Positions 40,556 through 53,228 are shown, numbered from the stretch's first letter. The stretch is 64,000 bases of DNA from Pseudoflavonifractor sp. An44 (GCF_002161675.1 NZ_NFIH01000002.1:62001-126000), one strand, 5' to 3'. Numbers and translations: made by a program. The notes: generated from the sequence alone by a model not told the origin.

Positions 40556-42606
40556 ACTTTGGTCAATAGGCCATTTTTCACTGTGGTGGATAGGGAGAAC
40601 TTCTTCTCCCCTGCTTGCGAAAAGAAGATGGTCACAATGTCCTGGGATAGATCAATGATCTTCCCTTCCCCGTATTTTTTATGCCGAACCTTTACGCCCG
40701 GATGGAACATGGCCGCATGGACTTTAGCCGCTTGCTCCTTTGGCGTAATGGGAGGGAACAGCTCCTGAGCAAACGCAGAGGGTAACTCCTGCGCCTTGTA
40801 AGAGAGCACCCATAGAGAGTCCTGTGCTCGGGTCATAGCCACATAGAAGAGCCTGCGCTCCTCCTGGTAGGTATCAAAGTCGGGGTCCTCTGCGGAGACA
40901 TTAAATACTTTGGGGAGAATCCCGTCTACCACATCCATAAGGATGACGTGAGGGTACTCCAAGCCCTTACTGGAGTGGATGGTGGACAGGGTGACGACAC
41001 TCTCCTGCTCGGTATTAGGGCCCTCCTGCATCAGCTGATACAGGTCGCTTAACCGGTCTAGCAAATTCATAGGTGTGGCTTCTTGAAAGCCTAACGCCTC
41101 CAGAATCTCTGCTTTGCGTAGATCACCACCGCGATCTTCCACATACCTCCCGTACCCCATGTAGTGGACAATGCGATGAATGGCCCGGTGGGCTGGTTGT
41201 TGCAGCAGGTAGGAAACATGGGATTGTAGAGCTGCACACTGCTTTCTAGACCATGGGGAGAGCATGGTGCACTTGGACAGATACTCCAGGATGGTTACCC
41301 CCTCCCCTTCACATCGATTGACCGCCTCTACTGCGGCCAACCGGGTGATTCCGGCCCCAAGCTTGTAGTATAGATCCAGAAAGAGCTCCCCATTGCATGG
41401 CTGGGCGGCAAAGCGAATGATGTTACAGATATCCCGCACCACCCGATGGGTGAAGAAGCCACAGTCCACTTGACGGCACCGATAGGGAATCTGCTGGCGC
41501 TGGAAGAGATCGATGAGGGGGATGACACTGTCGTTGTCCCGATAGAGAATGGCGATGGGATGGGTGGCTCTCTTCGCCACAGTGGCCAGATAGGCATACT
41601 GGCTGGTTCGGTTCTGCACCATCACTTGACGAATGCTGGGCCCGGTGCGCCCTGTGGAGACCATGGTCTTAGGGTGGCGGTTTTTGTTCTTCTCAATAAA
41701 CGTCTGAGCGGCACTGACAATCTCTTTGGTAGAGCGATAATTGGTCTCCATGTACAGCACCTGCGCCTTGGGATAGAGCTCCTGAAAGTGGAGCAGGGCC
41801 TGGGGATAAGCTGCTCGAAAGCCATAGATGCTCTGGTCCTCATCTCCCACCATGAACAGATTTCCACTGCTTTGGGCCAGGAGGGAGATGATGGCGTGTT
41901 GGATTTTAGAGGTGTCCTGGGCCTCATCCACACAAAAATAGCGGTAGTGAGTCTGGAAGCGCTGGAGCACAGGGGGGCAGCGCAGGAGGATTTGACGGGC
42001 ATAGACCAGTTGATCATCATAATCCATCTTTTGCTGTTGTTGCAGGGCCTGACCATAGGCGTGGTACAGGGCGGGAAAATCGGTCACACCTTCCACTTCC
42101 ACCTGTGCCAGCTCCTGCTCAGAGGTGATCATCTGGTTTTTTACATAGGTGATGGCGGTTTGTACCGCCTTGATGGTACTCTCTGTAGCATATTCTCCAG
42201 TCAGACGATGGTAGAGGGTCCCAATGAGGGAACTCTGTTGGGAAGCCTGTTCCATCAGGGTGTAAGCTTTCCGTCCGGTGATGCGCTCATAGCAGGAAAT
42301 GATGCGGCTGCATACCCCGTTGATGGTGCGAAACTCCAGCCGCTGGGCTACCTCTGGCCCAAAGAGGGTGGCAAAGCGTTGCCGCATGTCCTGAGCTGCC
42401 GACACGGTGTACGTCATGGTGAGGATGGACTCCGGAGGTATGCCACGCCCCAGGACCATGTATCCAATGCGGCTGACCAAGACGGTGGTCTTGCCGCTGC
42501 CTGGAACGGCCAACAGCAGCACCGGGCCATCCAGAGTTTGGACGGCTCGCTGCTGCTGTGCATTCAGGGACAGCCGATAAGTATGCAGAAATTGCGTCAA
42601 TGTCAT
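40552..42606 (-). CDS. UvrD/PcrA-like superfamily 1 helicase
   Basis: The 684-residue helicase has Walker A AVPGSGKTT near residue 34, the DEAQD box, VGDEDQSIYGFRAA, METNYRST, VTLSTIHSSKGLEYPHV and AMTRAQDSL. The C-terminal 60 residues (FHPGVKVRHKKYGEGKI) form a PcrA-like Tudor domain. It is shorter and more divergent than the housekeeping PcrA, so a second, accessory helicase is likely. The ATG at 42604-42606 has GGAGATACAT upstream. Four codons earlier another ATG is possible. Confidence 0.88.
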   Translation of the reverse strand: MTLTQFLHTYRLSLNAQQQRAVQTLDGPVLLLAVPGSGKTTVLVSRIGYMVLGRGIPPESILTMTYTVSAAQDMRQRFATLFGPEVAQRLEFRTINGVCSRIISCYERITGRKAYTLMEQASQQSSLIGTLYHRLTGEYATESTIKAVQTAITYVKNQMITSEQELAQVEVEGVTDFPALYHAYGQALQQQQKMDYDDQLVYARQILLRCPPVLQRFQTHYRYFCVDEAQDTSKIQHAIISLLAQSSGNLFMVGDEDQSIYGFRAAYPQALLHFQELYPKAQVLYMETNYRSTKEIVSAAQTFIEKNKNRHPKTMVSTGRTGPSIRQVMVQNRTSQYAYLATVAKRATHPIAILYRDNDSVIPLIDLFQRQQIPYRCRQVDCGFFTHRVVRDICNIIRFAAQPCNGELFLDLYYKLGAGITRLAAVEAVNRCEGEGVTILEYLSKCTMLSPWSRKQCAALQSHVSYLLQQPAHRAIHRIVHYMGYGRYVEDRGGDLRKAEILEALGFQEATPMNLLDRLSDLYQLMQEGPNTEQESVVTLSTIHSSKGLEYPHVILMDVVDGILPKVFNVSAEDPDFDTYQEERRLFYVAMTRAQDSLWVLSYKAQELPSAFAQELFPPITPKEQAAKVHAAMFHPGVKVRHKKYGEGKIIDLSQDIVTIFFSQAGEKKFSLSTTVKNGLLTKV

Positions 42607-42629
42607 ATGTATCTCCATGGTGGATCAGA

Positions 42630-43499
42630 TTATGGGTGACATAGGCCACAGGGGGAGTATCCCTGTTCCACCAGTGCCGCTCGGCTGCCCTGATAGTCCT
42701 GGCGGTTGGAGCCATTCATATCCCGCACCCCAGAGCATTCTGGCAGGTGGAACTTTTTTGAGCTGGTATTGAGGACATAGTGGGTGGCGGTTACTTCTGA
42801 GGTCCAGCTCTCCCCCGTGGCGTAGTCAATGGTAATGCCAGGCTGGACGTTGTAGACATACACGTTAAAGCATACGCCCTCTCCCTGGTCCTCTACGGAC
42901 CAGGCTTCCATCTGTACCCCGGAGGCCACCAGGTTGTCCCCTTGGAAGATGGGAGTGACTCGGTAGAGTACGTGGTGGTCAGTCTCCTCTACATAGTCCG
43001 CCACCTGGTTTTCAAAGGGCAGCATCCCCTCCACATTCATGTATCGAGTGCCTGTGATGAGGTTTTGCTCGTTGGCGTTCTCCCCTGCCAATTGAAAACC
43101 AATGAGGTGACAGCGGTTGTAGAGGTATTTCCCATCCACATTGTCATAGGTGACGGTGTGCCAGCCGGAGGGCTTTACTTGGCCAATGGAACCACGTTCC
43201 TCGGTGGGCATCAACTCCGTGCAGATGTTGGCGTAAGCCACCCCGCAGCGGTCCAGCTCATCTAAGGGGGCGTAGGTCTCAAAGGCCTGGGTGGTGAAGT
43301 CGGAGGAATCAAAGTCAGGGACGTTTTCTTGTAAGAGCACATAGGGCTGGTCTGTGTAAGGAGGGACGGTCTCCAAATCATAGCTGACCACCTGGGCGGT
43401 GGGGGTGGGAGTTGGAGCAATCTCTGTGAGAAGAGAGCAGCTTGACAAGGAAAGGGCTGCCAACACCCCGGCGAGGAGAAGGGATACGTTACGCTTCAT
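42630..43499 (-). CDS. DNA/RNA non-specific endonuclease, lipoprotein
   Basis: The 289-residue protein has an N-terminal lipoprotein signal (LAALSLSSCS). A nuclease domain related to the EndA/NucA family follows, with YLYNRCHLIGFQLAGENANEQNLITGTRYMN (written here by its ends YLYNRCHLIGF and ITGTRYMN). A final domain (YVLNTSSKKFHLPECSGV, then GYSPCGLCHP) carries His and Cys residues of an Ada-like metal site. It probably degrades extracellular DNA, for nutrient use or DNA uptake. It overlaps the upstream aminotransferase gene by 11 bp. Confidence 0.88.
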   Translation of the reverse strand: MKRNVSLLLAGVLAALSLSSCSLLTEIAPTPTPTAQVVSYDLETVPPYTDQPYVLLQENVPDFDSSDFTTQAFETYAPLDELDRCGVAYANICTELMPTEERGSIGQVKPSGWHTVTYDNVDGKYLYNRCHLIGFQLAGENANEQNLITGTRYMNVEGMLPFENQVADYVEETDHHVLYRVTPIFQGDNLVASGVQMEAWSVEDQGEGVCFNVYVYNVQPGITIDYATGESWTSEVTATHYVLNTSSKKFHLPECSGVRDMNGSNRQDYQGSRAALVEQGYSPCGLCHP

Positions 43500-44667
43500 G
43501 GTTCAGCATCCCACTTTTCGCCACAGCAGATACGATCTCCTGCATCACGGGCACGGGCTGCACCAGGGCAAAGCGCACATGCCCCTCACCCAGCTGGCCA
43601 AAGGCGGCGCCAGGGGTGCACAGCAGCCCGGAGCGCTCCAGCAGCTCGAAGCAGAAGTCCACGGAGTTGTGATATCCCTTGGGCAGGGGTGCCCATACAA
43701 ACATGCTGCCCTGGCTGTCTGGCACATCCCAGCCAATGGAGCGCAGGCCACCACAAAGGGCGTCCCGCCGGGCCTGATATTCCGCCTGGTTGCGTGCTAC
43801 GCTGTCTTGGGGGCCGTTGAGGGCAGCGATAGCGGCGTACTGTACCGGCAGGAAGATGCCGTAGTCGATCTGGGAGCGCAGCCGACGGAAGGTCTGGATG
43901 ATTTGACGGTTGCCCAGCACAAAGGAGATGCGAGCACCGGTGAGGTTGTAGGTCTTGGACAGGGAGTTATACTCCACCCCCACCTCCTTGGCTCCCTGGT
44001 AGGCCAGGAAGGACTTCCCCACCCGTCCGTCAAAGATGATGTCGGAATAGGCGTTGTCGTGAAGAATGATGATATTGTGGGCCTTGGCGAAGGCGATGAG
44101 CTTGTGGTAGAACTCGTCGGGAGCGGTGACGCACACAGGGTTGGCGGGATAGGACACCACCATCATCTTGGCTCGGTCTGCCAGCTCCGGTTCTATCCCG
44201 TCCAAATCAGGAAGGTAGCCGTTTTCTTCCTTCAGCGGGTAATGGACGATTTCTGCCCCACATAGGGCGGGGCCCATTTCAAAGATGGGATAGCCGGGGT
44301 CAGGTACCAGCACCACATCTCCTGGGTCACACAGAGCCCAGCCGATGTGGGTCAGCCCTTCCTGAGAGCCGTAGATGCTCATCAGCTCATCCGTCTCCAA
44401 TTCCACGCCGTAGCGGCGCAGATACCAGCGCTGGACTGCCTCCACCAGCTCCGGCAGTTCGGTGAGAGAATAGCGGTAGTTGGTGGGCTGGCTGGCCGCC
44501 TGGGCCAGGGCTTGTACCACGTGGGGGTCTGGGAGAAAGTCCGGGGTACCAATGGACAGATTGTACACCGGAAGCCCTTGGGCCAGCCGCTGCTGGCGGC
44601 GTTCATCCAAGACATTGAAAATACCAGGCTGGAATTCTTCCATGCGCTGGGCAACGTTGAGTTTCAT
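43489..44667 (-). CDS. Class I/II aminotransferase (DapL-like)
   Basis: The 392-residue PLP enzyme has NLSIGTPDFLPDPHV, the PLP-contact segment YGSQEGLTHIGWAL, SYPANPVCVTA, HDNAYSDIIFDG and the Schiff-base lysine in YNSLSKTYNLTGARISF. The text is close to LL-diaminopimelate aminotransferases and alanine-type relatives. No other lysine-pathway gene is near, so the exact substrate is open. It is coupled to the nuclease gene and lies downstream of ligA. Confidence 0.85.
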   Translation of the reverse strand: MKLNVAQRMEEFQPGIFNVLDERRQQRLAQGLPVYNLSIGTPDFLPDPHVVQALAQAASQPTNYRYSLTELPELVEAVQRWYLRRYGVELETDELMSIYGSQEGLTHIGWALCDPGDVVLVPDPGYPIFEMGPALCGAEIVHYPLKEENGYLPDLDGIEPELADRAKMMVVSYPANPVCVTAPDEFYHKLIAFAKAHNIIILHDNAYSDIIFDGRVGKSFLAYQGAKEVGVEYNSLSKTYNLTGARISFVLGNRQIIQTFRRLRSQIDYGIFLPVQYAAIAALNGPQDSVARNQAEYQARRDALCGGLRSIGWDVPDSQGSMFVWAPLPKGYHNSVDFCFELLERSGLLCTPGAAFGQLGEGHVRFALVQPVPVMQEIVSAVAKSGMLNHEA

Positions 44668-44685
44668 GAAAGGATTACCTCGATT

Positions 44686-47410
<2,725 letters not shown>

Positions 47411-47436
47411 TGTATGCCCCCGGGGGCCTGACCCAT

Positions 47437-48687
47437 TCAGTGACCCAGCAGCTCTTGAGCGGCCAGCATCAGACCGGCCTTACCCGACTCGTAGGTCAGG
47501 CCGCCCTGGAGATATACCGTATAGGGCTCCCGCATGGGGGCGTCTGCCGACAGCTCAATGGAGGCACCCTGAATGAAGGCACCAGCTGCCATGATGACCT
47601 GACAGTCGTATCCAGGCATATCCCAGGGCTCTGGGGTGACATAGGAGTCCACAGGGGCGCCGGACTGAATTCCCCGGCAGAAGGCTTTGACACCTTCCCC
47701 GTTGCCCAGGTGAATCATCTGAATGATGTCGTGGCGGGGTGCCAGAGAGTGGGGCTCGGTCTCATACCCCATCTGCTCCATGAGGGCGGCTCCGAACACA
47801 GCGGTTTTCAACGCCTGCGCCACAGTGTGGGGGGCCATGAACAGGCCCTGATACAGCAGACGGTTGTTGCCCAAGGTGGAGCCGCACTCCTTACCGATGC
47901 CGGGGCAGGTCAGACGCATAGCAGCCCCTTCGATGAGGTCGTGACGTCCGGCCAGATAAGCTCCGGTGGGGGCCAGACCGCCGCCGGGGTTCTTGATGAG
48001 GGAGCCTACCACCAGGTCAGCGCCCACGTGGGTGGGCTCCTTCTCCTCCACAAATTCCCCGTAGCAGTTGTCCACCAAAATGGCAACATTGGGGTTGTGC
48101 TGGCGAATGATCTCGCACATGTGGCCAATCTCGTCCACAGACAGAGAGGCCCGAGTGGAGTAGCCCTTGGAGCGCTGAATGAGCACCGCTTTCACCTTGG
48201 GGTCAGACACGGCCTGGGCCAGTCCCTCCAGGTCGGGCGTATTCTCCGGGGTGAGGTCCACCTGGCGGTATTCCACGCCAAAGTCCTTCAGGGACCCAGT
48301 GCCCTTGTCGGTGACACCGATGACACCCAGCAGGGTGTCGTAGGGAGCGCCTACGGCGGAGACCAGCACGTCTCCGGGACGCAGGCAGCCAAACAGGGCC
48401 GCAGAAATGGCGTGGGTGCCGTTGACAAACCCGATGCGCACCAGGGCGTCCTCAGTGCCAAACAGATGGGCGTAGATCTCGTCCAGCTTATCCCGGCCCA
48501 AGTCGTCATAGCCGTAGCCAGTGGTCCCGGCAAAATAGCTCTCCGCTACCCGATACTGGCGGAAGGCGTCCAGCACCCGCAGGGTGTTGGCCTCAGCCAC
48601 TGCGTCAATGCGGGCAAACTGCTCTTTCAGCGTCTCCTCTGCCCGGCGGGCCAGAGTGAGCAACTCCTCAGAAAACTGTAAAGACAT
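47437..48687 (-). CDS. Methionine gamma-lyase-like PLP protein (YnbB family)
   Basis: The 416-residue protein belongs to the Cys/Met metabolism PLP family, in the aluminium-resistance/YnbB branch. It has SYFAGTTGYGYDDLGRDKLDEIYA, SAVGAPYDTLLGVIG, LIQRSKGYSTRASLS, VDNCYGEFVEEKEP and the PLP-lysine region GSLIKNPGGGLAPTGAY. Its physiological reaction is not settled. The ATG at 48685-48687 follows the stop of the M42 gene by five bases. Confidence 0.9.
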   Translation of the reverse strand: MSLQFSEELLTLARRAEETLKEQFARIDAVAEANTLRVLDAFRQYRVAESYFAGTTGYGYDDLGRDKLDEIYAHLFGTEDALVRIGFVNGTHAISAALFGCLRPGDVLVSAVGAPYDTLLGVIGVTDKGTGSLKDFGVEYRQVDLTPENTPDLEGLAQAVSDPKVKAVLIQRSKGYSTRASLSVDEIGHMCEIIRQHNPNVAILVDNCYGEFVEEKEPTHVGADLVVGSLIKNPGGGLAPTGAYLAGRHDLIEGAAMRLTCPGIGKECGSTLGNNRLLYQGLFMAPHTVAQALKTAVFGAALMEQMGYETEPHSLAPRHDIIQMIHLGNGEGVKAFCRGIQSGAPVDSYVTPEPWDMPGYDCQVIMAAGAFIQGASIELSADAPMREPYTVYLQGGLTYESGKAGLMLAAQELLGH

Positions 48688-48692
48688 ATTCC

Positions 48693-49697
48693 TTAACACT
48701 CTTTCTCTAACTTAGTTTGGGCCAGTGCGGCCACCAGCTCCACGCAGGCCTCCACATCGGTGGCATACACCATCTCACAGGGGGTGTGGGTGTAGCGACA
48801 GGGGATGGAAATGCCCCCGGTGCACACGCCGCTGCGGGTCTGATGGATGGCTCCGGCGTCGGTTCCACCCGCCTGGATAACATCTCGCTGGGTGGGAATG
48901 CCCTGCTTCTGGGCCAGCTCCATCAGAAGGTTTACCATCTTGGGGTGGCAGATTACCGAGCGGTCCATCACCTTCACCGCCGCCCCTTGCCCCGCCAAAC
49001 TGCTGGCGGTGTGCTTGGCACCGGGAATGCCGTCCTCACTGGTGACGTCCACGGCGATGCCGTAGTCCGGGTCAATGGACCATGCGGCGGTTTTGGCCCC
49101 TCGTAAGCCTACCTCCTCCTGGGTGGAGAAGACAAAGTACACGTCGTTGGGGCAGTCATGCAGCCGCTCCATGGCCTGTAACAGCACCAGGCAGGAGCTG
49201 CGGTTGTCCATATAGGGTCCGGCTACCAGAGCACCCGCTGGAAAAACCGGGGTGTTGTACACCGCCACATCGCCAAGCTGCACCTGTTGTTCCGCCTCCT
49301 CTCGGGAGGTGGCTCCAATGTCCAGGTACAGGTCAGCCATGGTGCGCTTTCCCGGCGTGGAACCCACCTGGGCGGCGATGACGCCGCAGGTGCCGTTTTG
49401 AAAGCGCACCGGGGTGTTGACCACAGCGTCGGCGTGAACGCCGCCGATGGCTCCCACTCGCAAAAAGCCCTTGTCGTCGATGTGGGTCACCACCAGGCCA
49501 ATGCTGTCCATGTGGGCGGAAAACATGAGCCGGGGGCCACTTCCCTTTTTGCGGCAAATGAGATTGCCCATGGTGTCCCGGGTGATCTCATCCACATAGG
49601 GGCGGGCCATCTCTTCTATGATCTGTGCCACTCCCCCCTCGGCCCCAGATGGGCCAAAGGCGTGGCACAGGGTATTGAGTGTATTGATCCATTCCAT
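48693..49697 (-). CDS. M42 family metallo-aminopeptidase 1
   Basis: The 334-residue enzyme has the M42 metal-site segments FSAHMDSIGLVVTHID, YMDNRSSCLVLL, STQEEVGLRGAKTAAW and the final His (YTHTPCEMVYATDVE). M42 enzymes are tetrahedral aminopeptidases that clear peptides. It is the third of three tandem paralogues downstream of murD. Confidence 0.9.
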   Translation of the reverse strand: MEWINTLNTLCHAFGPSGAEGGVAQIIEEMARPYVDEITRDTMGNLICRKKGSGPRLMFSAHMDSIGLVVTHIDDKGFLRVGAIGGVHADAVVNTPVRFQNGTCGVIAAQVGSTPGKRTMADLYLDIGATSREEAEQQVQLGDVAVYNTPVFPAGALVAGPYMDNRSSCLVLLQAMERLHDCPNDVYFVFSTQEEVGLRGAKTAAWSIDPDYGIAVDVTSEDGIPGAKHTASSLAGQGAAVKVMDRSVICHPKMVNLLMELAQKQGIPTQRDVIQAGGTDAGAIHQTRSGVCTGGISIPCRYTHTPCEMVYATDVEACVELVAALAQTKLEKEC

Positions 49698-49712
49698 GTT
49701 GGGTTCCTCCTG

Positions 49713-50738
49713 TCAGCAATCCCCGGCAACAGACTGTAAAAACAGCCAGGCCAGTTCCAGCACCTGCTCCACATCGTTCATGTTCACTACACTGGCAGGG
49801 GCGTGAAGATATCGCACGGGGGCAGAGATACCGGCTACTCGCACACCGGACTTGGTGCGTTGAATGGCTTTGGCATCGGTGCTGCCCGCCACGTAGTGTT
49901 TCAGCTGCCAGGGAATGTGATGCTCCTGGGCCACGGCACGCAGGCGCTCAAACAGGTCCCGGTCATAGATGGTGCCCTTGTCCATCCAGGACAGCACCGG
50001 GCCTTGCCCCAAGTGGCAGATTTGAGCCTCCGGGTCCTGGCTGGGGGCGTCCACTGCGGTGGTGCCTTCCAGCACCAGGGCGATGTCTGGAGTCACAGAG
50101 AAGGCCGCTCCAAAGGCACCCCGGGTCCCCACCTCCTCCTGGACGGTGAAGACGAAGGTGCAATCCATGGGAAGGTCCCGACGCAGCAGCTCCAGGAGAA
50201 CTGCGCAGCCAATACGGTCGTCTAAAGCCTTGGCCTTGAGGCATCCGTCTCCAAACTCCACACAGTCGCTGCGGAAGATGCAGGGGTCTCCCACCTCCAC
50301 CAGTGTCTCCGCCTCTTCCCGGCTGGAAGCTCCGATGTCGATGTAGTAGTCCTCCAGTTTGGGGACCTTCTTGCGCTCCTCGGCAGTGGTCATATGGATG
50401 GCTTTCAGGCCAATGACGCCGGGGACCTGGCGGTCCCCCACCAGCACCTGCTTGCCCAGCAGCACCCGGCGGTCCATCCCCCCCACACAGACGAATTTCA
50501 GATACCCGTCCTCGGTGATGGAGCGGACCATAAGCCCCACCTCGTCCATGTGAGCACAGAGCATCAGCTTAGTTTCAGTGGCCTTTTCGCCCTTTTTGAA
50601 GCAAATCAGATTGCCCATAGCGTCCACATTCATGGTGTCCACATAGGGGGCGACCTGTTCTTTGATGTAATCTCGTACGGCGTCCTCAAAGGAGGACACA
50701 CCGGGGAGGGCACACAGCTGTTTCAACAAATCCATCAT
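49713..50738 (-). CDS. M42 family metallo-aminopeptidase 2
   Basis: The 341-residue paralogue has LCAHMDEVGLMVRSIT, ALDDRIGCAVLLELL, TVQEEVGTRGAFGAAF and APVRYLHAPASVVNMND. Its start overlaps the stop of the preceding paralogue by four bases. Divergence from the other two suggests different side-chain preference. Confidence 0.9.
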   Translation of the reverse strand: MMDLLKQLCALPGVSSFEDAVRDYIKEQVAPYVDTMNVDAMGNLICFKKGEKATETKLMLCAHMDEVGLMVRSITEDGYLKFVCVGGMDRRVLLGKQVLVGDRQVPGVIGLKAIHMTTAEERKKVPKLEDYYIDIGASSREEAETLVEVGDPCIFRSDCVEFGDGCLKAKALDDRIGCAVLLELLRRDLPMDCTFVFTVQEEVGTRGAFGAAFSVTPDIALVLEGTTAVDAPSQDPEAQICHLGQGPVLSWMDKGTIYDRDLFERLRAVAQEHHIPWQLKHYVAGSTDAKAIQRTKSGVRVAGISAPVRYLHAPASVVNMNDVEQVLELAWLFLQSVAGDC

Positions 50739-51772
50739 ACCTGTGCTCCCTCCTCTCCCAGCTTTCGGGTGAAGGCGGCCAACAGCTGAGCGGTCTGCTC
50801 CAGGTCAGCCAGGTCCACCACCTCCACGGGGGTATGCATATAGCGCAGGGGCAGAGAGAGCACCGCTGTGGCAATGCCCTCATTGCAAATCTGCATGCCC
50901 CAGGCGTTGGTTCCGGTGTCTCCGCCCATGACTTCCTTTTGGACTGGAATGCCCAGCTCTTGGGCTTTGTCCAGCATGCGACGGGTCATCCAGCGGGTCA
51001 TATTGGGGCCAATGCCCACGGCGGGGCCGCCGCCCAGGTCATAGGCCCGACCTTTGGCGCTGTCCGGAGTGGCGCCATGGGTGACATCCACCGCCACGCA
51101 GAAGTCCGGGTCGATGGTACAGGTGCCTACCATGGCACCAGTACCCCCGGTTTCTTCCCGGGTGCTGCCCATGATGTACAAATCCACGTCCAGTTGCTCT
51201 AGGTTGAGCAATTCCACGGTACGCAGCAGAGCGGCGAAACAGGCCCGGTCGTCCAAAGCGCCGGAGCAAATCTTTCCACCGGCCAGCTCTAAAAAGCTCT
51301 CCCGGAACACCATTGGGGTGCCCACGGGAATCTCCCGCTCCACCGTCTCCTGAGAGAGGCCGGTGTCCACATAGTATTCCCCTAGGGCTGGGGCCTTCTC
51401 CCGGTCCTCCGCCGACAGTACATGGGGAGGCAGACATGCAATCACGCCCAGTCTGGGCGGCTGGGTAAGGATGGTTACCTCCCGGTCGGGGAGCATCCGG
51501 GGGTCTACCCCGCCGATGGAGGCAAAGCGCAGGTACCCGTCTTCTGCTCCAGTGACCATTAGGCCGATCTGGTCCAGATGGGCGTCCAGCAGCAGCTTTT
51601 TGGCGTTGGGGTTGCCACAGCGGCGCAGGCCGATGACGTTGCCCAGCCGGTCCGTCCACACCTCATCCATCCAGGGGGTGAGAAGCTGGGCGGCCAGGTC
51701 TGCCACGGGTGCCTCATAACCGGAGGGGCCTCCGGTCTGGCACAGGGTTTTGAGACATTCCAGGGTATTCAA
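50735..51772 (-). CDS. M42 family metallo-aminopeptidase 3
   Basis: The 345-residue paralogue has LLDAHLDQIGLMVTGAE, ALDDRACFAALLRTVE, GSTREETGGTGAMVGTC and PLRYMHTPVEVVDLAD. In place of QEEVG it has REETGG, so the catalytic Glu pair is kept but the context differs. Its start overlaps the murD stop by four bases, so the whole set is co-translated with murD. Confidence 0.88.
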   Translation of the reverse strand: MNTLECLKTLCQTGGPSGYEAPVADLAAQLLTPWMDEVWTDRLGNVIGLRRCGNPNAKKLLLDAHLDQIGLMVTGAEDGYLRFASIGGVDPRMLPDREVTILTQPPRLGVIACLPPHVLSAEDREKAPALGEYYVDTGLSQETVEREIPVGTPMVFRESFLELAGGKICSGALDDRACFAALLRTVELLNLEQLDVDLYIMGSTREETGGTGAMVGTCTIDPDFCVAVDVTHGATPDSAKGRAYDLGGGPAVGIGPNMTRWMTRRMLDKAQELGIPVQKEVMGGDTGTNAWGMQICNEGIATAVLSLPLRYMHTPVEVVDLADLEQTAQLLAAFTRKLGEEGAQV

Positions 51773-53160
51773 TGGGCGGTCACTCCCTCCAGGGCATTGA
51801 CGTACTGCTTGAACTTGTTGCCCCGCTCCTCAAAGTTGCGGAAGCAGTCAAAGGAAGCGCTGGCAGGAGACAAAATCACCACGTCTCCAGGCTGTGCCAC
51901 GTCGTGGGCGGTATGGACGGCCTGTTCCAGATTCTCGCAGCGCCGGATTTCGGGATTGCCAGGGGTGTAGTCTGGAGCCTGCTGGGTGGCCTGCTGGATT
52001 TTGTCCGAGGTGGCACCAGTGAGAATGAGACACTTCACGGATTTGACGATCTCCGGGCCCAGCACATCATAGGGAATGTGCTTGTCGTAGCCGCCGGCAA
52101 TGAGAATTACCTTCTCCGAGAACGAGCGCAAGCCGGCAATGGTACGGGTAGGGCTGGAGGCGATGGAGTCGTTGTAATAGCGTACACCGTCCAGCTGGCG
52201 TACCAGCTCAATGCGGTGGGCCACACCGCCAAAGGACTTGGCGTACTCCCGAATGGTCTCATCGGACACCAGACCGTCCACAGCCGCAATGGCGGCCATG
52301 TAATTTTCCAGGTTGTGGACTCCGGGAATGAGAATGTCGTCGGCTGCCAGGATGGGGCGGGTGTGGTAACAGATCATCCCGTCCCGGACACAGACGCCCC
52401 GCTCCAGGCTCTTTTTGCGGCTGAACAGGGTAACTTCGCCCCGGGCCTGAGAGGCAAATCCAGCGGTGATCTCATTGTCTGCATTGAGCACCAGCTTGTC
52501 CCCGGTATCCTGATAGGCGAAGATGTTGCGCTTGGCAGCAATGTACTCCTCCATGTCCTTGTGGACGTCCAGGTGGTTGGGAGACAGGTTGGTGATGACA
52601 GCCACGTTGGGACTCTGACGCATGGTCATCAGCTGGAAGGAGGACAGCTCCAACACCACCATGTCGTCGGGACGGATCTCGTCCACCTCGCACAGCAGCG
52701 GATGGCCGATGTTGCCGCCCACAAAGGTGCGATAGCCTGCTGCTTTCAGCAGTCCGGCAATGATGGTGGTAGTGGTGGTCTTTCCGTCCGAGCCGGTGAC
52801 TGCAATGACACTGCATGGACACAGGTCCAAAAATGTCTCCATCTCGGAGGTCAACTGTGCGCCTGCCGCCACGGCGTTGGCGATCTGGGGCAGGTCAGGC
52901 CGCACACCAGGGGTGCGGAAAATCACATCTGCCCCCTCCAGGCCGTCCAGATAGTTGGGGCCCAGGCTCACCTTCAAGCCCTTGGACTCCAGCTCAGACA
53001 GACCGTCAAAATCATCTCTCTCTCGTTTATCACACACACGGACCGTCAGTCCGGCCTGTAACATTTTCTTTACCAGCGGGGCGTTGGACACCCCCATGCC
53101 GATGACGGCAATTTTTTTACCCTTGAGTGAATTCAAATAATCCCATAGAATTGATTGCAT
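51769..53160 (-). CDS. murD: UDP-N-acetylmuramoyl-L-alanine--D-glutamate ligase
   Basis: The 463-residue ligase adds D-Glu in peptidoglycan precursor synthesis. It has an N-terminal Rossmann-like domain (KKIAVIGMGVSNAPLV), the ATP loop GSDGKTTTTTIIAGLL, the central SPNHLDVHKDMEEYIAAK and the C-terminal SPASASFDCFRNFEERG. The ATG at 53158-53160 has GGGAGG upstream. No other mur gene is adjacent. Confidence 0.97.
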   Translation of the reverse strand: MQSILWDYLNSLKGKKIAVIGMGVSNAPLVKKMLQAGLTVRVCDKRERDDFDGLSELESKGLKVSLGPNYLDGLEGADVIFRTPGVRPDLPQIANAVAAGAQLTSEMETFLDLCPCSVIAVTGSDGKTTTTTIIAGLLKAAGYRTFVGGNIGHPLLCEVDEIRPDDMVVLELSSFQLMTMRQSPNVAVITNLSPNHLDVHKDMEEYIAAKRNIFAYQDTGDKLVLNADNEITAGFASQARGEVTLFSRKKSLERGVCVRDGMICYHTRPILAADDILIPGVHNLENYMAAIAAVDGLVSDETIREYAKSFGGVAHRIELVRQLDGVRYYNDSIASSPTRTIAGLRSFSEKVILIAGGYDKHIPYDVLGPEIVKSVKCLILTGATSDKIQQATQQAPDYTPGNPEIRRCENLEQAVHTAHDVAQPGDVVILSPASASFDCFRNFEERGNKFKQYVNALEGVTAH

Positions 53161-53228
53161 GGACCGTTGCCTCCCTTTCCTCATAGGAGTAAAATGACAT
53201 CAGATTATTATAACGCATAAACTCCCAT

